12,183 nucleotides of DNA from Candidatus Woesearchaeota archaeon (GTDB lineage Archaea; Nanobdellota; Nanobdellia; Woesearchaeales; GW2011-AR9), in assembly GCA_016181345.1 (NCBI GenBank), contig JACOZM010000110.1, positions 1 to 12,183 of the forward strand. Direction: 5' to 3'. Numbering within the stretch: the first letter of the stretch is position 1; every line of letters starts with the position of its first letter. Shown here piece after piece: positions 12,010-12,183 of this stretch. Position numbers and translations under genes: made by a program. Under the pieces are notes generated by a model. That model saw only the letters and a program-made list of their open reading frames with translations, was not told where the DNA came from and searched no databases.

Positions 12010-12060
12010 CACCTCGTTTTTTTTTTGATTATAAGTGGGAATATGATTAGGGATATAAAA
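12010..12060 (-). promoter_or_regulatory. Promoter and ribosome-binding site of the four-cysteine protein
   Basis: A TATA-like TTTTATAT (minus strand, 12060-12053) predicts a start near 12031. The leader holds a run of ten A and then GAGGTG (12015-12010), 5 nt from the ATG. A second TATA-like TTATAATC (about 12027-12034) lies too close to the start to be used with that ribosome-binding site. Confidence 0.45.
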
Positions 12061-12122
12061 CTTTCTAGCCTAAGTACGTATTTGGTTTCATATAGAAAAA
12101 AGGGAGCAGGTCGTCAAATCCA

Positions 12123-12178
12123 GCGAGACTTTATGTCAAAACTATAGCATCCGCAAATATTTTAAGCTAGAGTCTCGC
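12123..12178. other. 8-bp inverted repeat at the right edge
   Basis: GCGAGACT (12123-12130) and AGTCTCGC (12171-12178) are perfect inverted copies 40 bp apart. On the plus strand the stem extends by one G-U and two A-U pairs. On the minus strand the repeat is followed about 15 nt later by CTGCTCCCTTTTTT, so an RNA entering from beyond the window could end here. No coding frame covers it and no tRNA pattern fits. Confidence 0.35.
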
Positions 12179-12183
12179 AACTA

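Overview
The window looks like an AT-rich (roughly one third G+C by eye) fragment of a DPANN-type archaeal genome, most plausibly of the Woesearchaeota/Pacearchaeota kind, with a foreign-looking or misjoined left edge. The archaeal signs are an Orc1/Cdc6 replication initiator, an XPD/Rad3-type iron-sulfur helicase, a winged-helix regulator, TATA-box promoters (several at leaderless distance), T-tract terminators, and membrane-anchored Cys-rich proteins with 'CCLDEN..ICD'-like motifs that recur in DPANN genomes. The lineage is inferred from these features and was not tested by a search. I found no tRNA, rRNA, CRISPR array or insertion sequence.

Left edge (1-1518). The last 33 codons of isocitrate dehydrogenase (icd) are followed 11 bp later by malate dehydrogenase (mdh). 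Recognisable MDH sequence stops near residue 157, halfway through the protein, exactly where the 3' end of a convergent orc1 gene begins. That Orc1 is itself cut off in its C-terminal winged-helix domain. The two homologies overlap by about 18 bp. This is either a contig misjoin or a microhomology-mediated rearrangement, and it is the most important caveat for a user of this window.

Middle left (1594-4443, all minus strand): a membrane-anchored protein of unknown function, seryl-tRNA synthetase (serS), and a small 102-aa helical protein. serS and the 102-aa gene each carry a hairpin that would begin within a few bases of the predicted transcript start.

Middle (4444-7102, plus strand): a divergent promoter region, a possible 47-aa leader ORF or structured leader, an HTH-plus-ACT-domain regulator, and, overlapping it by ATGA, a 580-aa three-TM protein with a Cys-rich/coiled-coil ectodomain and a Cys-rich tail. 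The overlap suggests that the ACT protein and the membrane protein are made together.

Middle right (7222-9200): a SAM-dependent methyltransferase (+), a small protein with two four-cysteine zinc sites (-), a 508-bp region without a convincing gene that holds several repeats and RNA-like elements, and a YbaK-type aminoacyl-tRNA deacylase (-). The deacylase and serS both concern tRNA charging fidelity, but they are not in one operon.

Right edge (9335-12183): an XPD-like helicase (-) divergent from a small winged-helix regulator (+), which suggests shared or cross-regulated promoters; a 74-aa secreted four-cysteine protein (-); and a strong inverted repeat at the extreme end.
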